Assembly (NCBI RefSeq): GCF_030758755.1
Contig: NZ_CP132387.1
Span: 1,302,001 to 1,366,000 of the forward strand
DNA: 64,000 nt
Direction: 5' to 3'
DNA from: Bartonella apihabitans
Lineage (GTDB): Bacteria > Pseudomonadota > Alphaproteobacteria > Rhizobiales > Rhizobiaceae
Every line of letters begins with the position of its first letter. Positions within the stretch are counted from its first letter, which is position 1. The position numbers were made by a program, and so were the translations under genes. Shown piece after piece: positions 62,098-64,000 of the stretch. The notes beneath the pieces were generated by a model that was not told the origin of the DNA, did not search any database, and was given only the letters and a program-made list of their open reading frames with translations.

Positions 62098-62749
62098 GAT
62101 ATAAAATGCTTTCTATTCCATAAAATTCGAGCTGGCTTTCTTCTGTTGGAAAGTCAATACCGGCTAGATTAAATCAAACAAGATTATATTCAACAAAAAT
62201 TCGCAGCCGAATAGCGAGAGACACAAAAAATTCAACTCACCTTTCAATTGCGCCAATCGCGTTCAATTGCACCAAATGCCGCTTGCATTAAAACGACTTT
62301 CAGCCCCTCTACCCTTTTTATAAATTAAAAACACCTGTTCCGGAAAAACCCGCGCAAATCAAAATATCGGTAAATAACGAAATAGATGCGTATTTACGAA
62401 AACCCAATCGCCACGGATTGATGAAGTCATATCGGTAGACTTTACAATTCAACAATCGATATCCTGTTGCGAGCCTTTTTTGGAGACAAAAACCGGAGAA
62501 ATAAAAAATCCCATCTTTCTCATTCTGATAAATTCCGGCTCATCATAGAAGAAACTATCGGCGGATATTTTCACCGCCTTTTAATGCCTCGTTTTGCAGT
62601 GCAATAATTTACGGTGCTGAAAAACTACCGTGCCAAAATAGATATAAACGTTCGATATTTAAAAATATTGTGGCTATTTCCGCAGTCGGATTTTAAATTA
62701 ATTTTTTAGCTTCACTTTTTGATATTCGTTCCCTATAAGGGCAAAAGCT
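62098..62749. other. Intergenic region between ilvA and tRNA-Leu
   Basis: About 650 bases, no supported gene on either strand. The ilvA promoter should lie near its left end. Confidence 0.5.
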
Positions 62750-62836
62750 GCGGACGTGGCGAAATTGGTATACGCTAGGGACTTAAAATCCCTCGATCTT
62801 TAGATCATGCGGGTTCAAGTCCCGCCGTCCGCACCA
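62750..62836 (+). tRNA. tRNA-Leu (anticodon TAA)
   Basis: An 87-base class II tRNA with encoded CCA. GCGGACG pairs with CGTCCGC, the anticodon TAA is at 62784-62786, a long variable arm (CGATCTTTAGATCATG) follows and the T-arm is CGGGTTCAAGTCCCG. Confidence 0.97.
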
Positions 62837-63352
62837 CAACTTTATTTTAAGCTTCCCCATGCATTTCTGATATCCGGCTCAAAGAAAACACGTGCTTGCT
62901 CAACCCGATAATATCGGTCTTAGTCTTTCAATTCGCAAAAAATTAGGAAAAGTTCGAACTGAACATATTTGAGCGATTATTGCTCGCCGTTCAGTTTGTT
63001 GCCCAATCTCTTAATCAAAGGCTTTCAATCAAGTTAAAAAGTCTCTCAACAAAACTAATCAAGTCTATTGCAAAGCCTTTGGTGCAACCAACGCAAACAT
63101 AAACCTTCAAGAACAACTACATTCCGATAGGCGACAAATCGAAACGACGATTTCTTGAATTTTAAAAGCTCGCTCTTCGTCAGAACAAGAGATGCCCCCC
63201 AATTTATCATGCGTTCCTTAAAACCACAGAAACCACTGCGCCAAAGGGATGATAGAGCGTTATCGTCCAACATCACATCCGGGACAGGTTTTTTAATGCA
63301 GGAATACCGACCTCTCTATTCGTCAAAATAGTGCCGGTCGACTGCCTGCTTT
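62837..63352. other. Intergenic region after tRNA-Leu
   Basis: About 515 bases with no supported gene. A 73-codon minus-strand frame (63055-63276) lacks a ribosome site and any recognisable motif. Confidence 0.5.
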
Positions 63353-63619
63353 TTATTTGAAGCTCGCACGACTTCCGTTAATTTCTATTGTATCTGTCGC
63401 TTTGATTGCAAAGCGATCACCATTCGGGAAGGTAACGAAACATCCCTTCGGACAAATGTCGACTGTCTGATCTGCCTTCAAAGACACATCCCGTCTGGAA
63501 CTTCCTTCAGCGACCACGAGAGACTGCGTTTTTTGGTCGGTATTTTTTATTGTTGCGGCTTCTACTCCTTCCGAAAAGAAACATGTCAAAGCAACAGCTA
63601 CAAGAAACCATTTTGTCAT
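63353..63619 (-). CDS. Small exported protein of unknown function
   Basis: 88 residues from the ATG at 63619, where AAGGA lies 10 bases before. The signal peptide (MTKWFLVAVALTCFFSEGVE) is followed by a beta-rich domain with KADQTVDICPKGCFVTFPNG, a CxxxC pair and a Ser/Arg segment. It begins 1 base after the stop of the channel gene, so the two genes are probably one unit. I know no function. Confidence 0.75.
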   Translation of the reverse strand: MTKWFLVAVALTCFFSEGVEAATIKNTDQKTQSLVVAEGSSRRDVSLKADQTVDICPKGCFVTFPNGDRFAIKATDTIEINGSRASFK

Positions 63620-63620
63620 A

Positions 63621-64000
63621 TCAGGTAATTCCTTCGTCAGAAAACCGCTTATAAGCCTGAAATCGCACTTTGTTTGTGACCGCAATTGTCGCGGTAATAT
63701 CAGGCACGTAAATTGCCAGAGTAAAATTGAAATTATTGCTGTCAAAGCTTGAAAAACTGACCCATGGACTGGGATTTTTCAAAACTCCTTCGGTATTATT
63801 GGCGGTTTCCATCAATACCTCGACGATATGTTCCGGATCGGACATAGCCGGAACAGTAAACGTCACGTCAACACGCCCGATTTTATTACGATGTGTCCAG
63901 TTACCGACATTGTTATTGATGAGGCTTGAATTCGGCACGATAATTGTTTGCCGCTTCAACGTTTCGACTTCGGTTGCACGGACGCTGATGCGTTTGACAA
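63621..64000 (-). CDS. MscS-type mechanosensitive channel, C-terminal part, cut by window edge
   Basis: 127 residues visible. The segment VKRISVRATEVETLKRQTI and VPNSSLINNNVGNWT is the beta-domain signature after the third helix of MscS channels, which open on membrane tension. The protein ends KRFSDEGIT, without the usual Pro-rich (PFPQ-like) last residues, so it is slightly shorter than most. The start and the membrane helices lie beyond the window. Confidence 0.88.
   Translation of the reverse strand, partial: VKRISVRATEVETLKRQTIIVPNSSLINNNVGNWTHRNKIGRVDVTFTVPAMSDPEHIVEVLMETANNTEGVLKNPSPWVSFSSFDSNNFNFTLAIYVPDITATIAVTNKVRFQAYKRFSDEGIT

Overview
The window comes from a low-GC alphaproteobacterium of the order Rhizobiales (Hyphomicrobiales). 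The ribosomal proteins, RpoA and the neighbour set pcm-tolC-popZ-valS all read like Brucella/Bartonella relatives, an ExoR homologue is present, and the base composition is AT-rich by eye. A Bartonellaceae member, possibly from the insect-gut branch, is my best guess. That is inference, because no rRNA gene lies in the window.

Layout. 1-2719 carries rarA (running off the left edge) and a Do-family periplasmic protease, both on the minus strand. 3559-22294 is one long minus-strand ribosomal super-cluster, from rpsL, rpsG, fusA, tuf and rpsJ through the S10 and spc genes to secY, adk, rpsM, rpsK, rpoA and rplQ. It ends in a clear intrinsic terminator and has terminator-like hairpins at three internal gaps. 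rpoB and rpoC are not upstream of rpsL. 23190-27366 (plus strand) holds xth and a four-gene acidic amino-acid ABC importer. 27980-36113 holds exoR, a small lipoprotein, valS, popZ, tolC and a pcm-like methyltransferase. 36692-38675 holds tRNA-Cys, tRNA-Asn and a glutathione transferase-like gene. 38997-47176 is a tandem pair of very similar large autotransporters. 48571-55816 (plus strand) is a PQQ module: a LacI-type regulator, a membrane PQQ dehydrogenase of the glucose/quinate/polyol family, and pqqABCDE. 56391-62097 holds a GNAT acetyltransferase, sseA, an RhlE-like helicase, a small exported protein and ilvA. tRNA-Leu, a small exported protein and the C-terminus of an MscS-type channel close the window.

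How the genes work together. The PQQ module makes the cofactor and the periplasmic quinoprotein that uses it, which should pass electrons from sugar or polyol oxidation to ubiquinone. The autotransporters next door are surface proteins whose barrel domains are nearly identical while their repeat passengers have diverged.

A cautionary point: four conserved genes, two of them essential (rpoA, rplF) and two not (pcm-like, GST-like), are each broken by one small indel whose repair restores family length, and the rhlE tail looks the same. This pattern points to consensus errors in the sequence more than to real pseudogenes. I found no CRISPR array, insertion sequence, integrase or phage genes.
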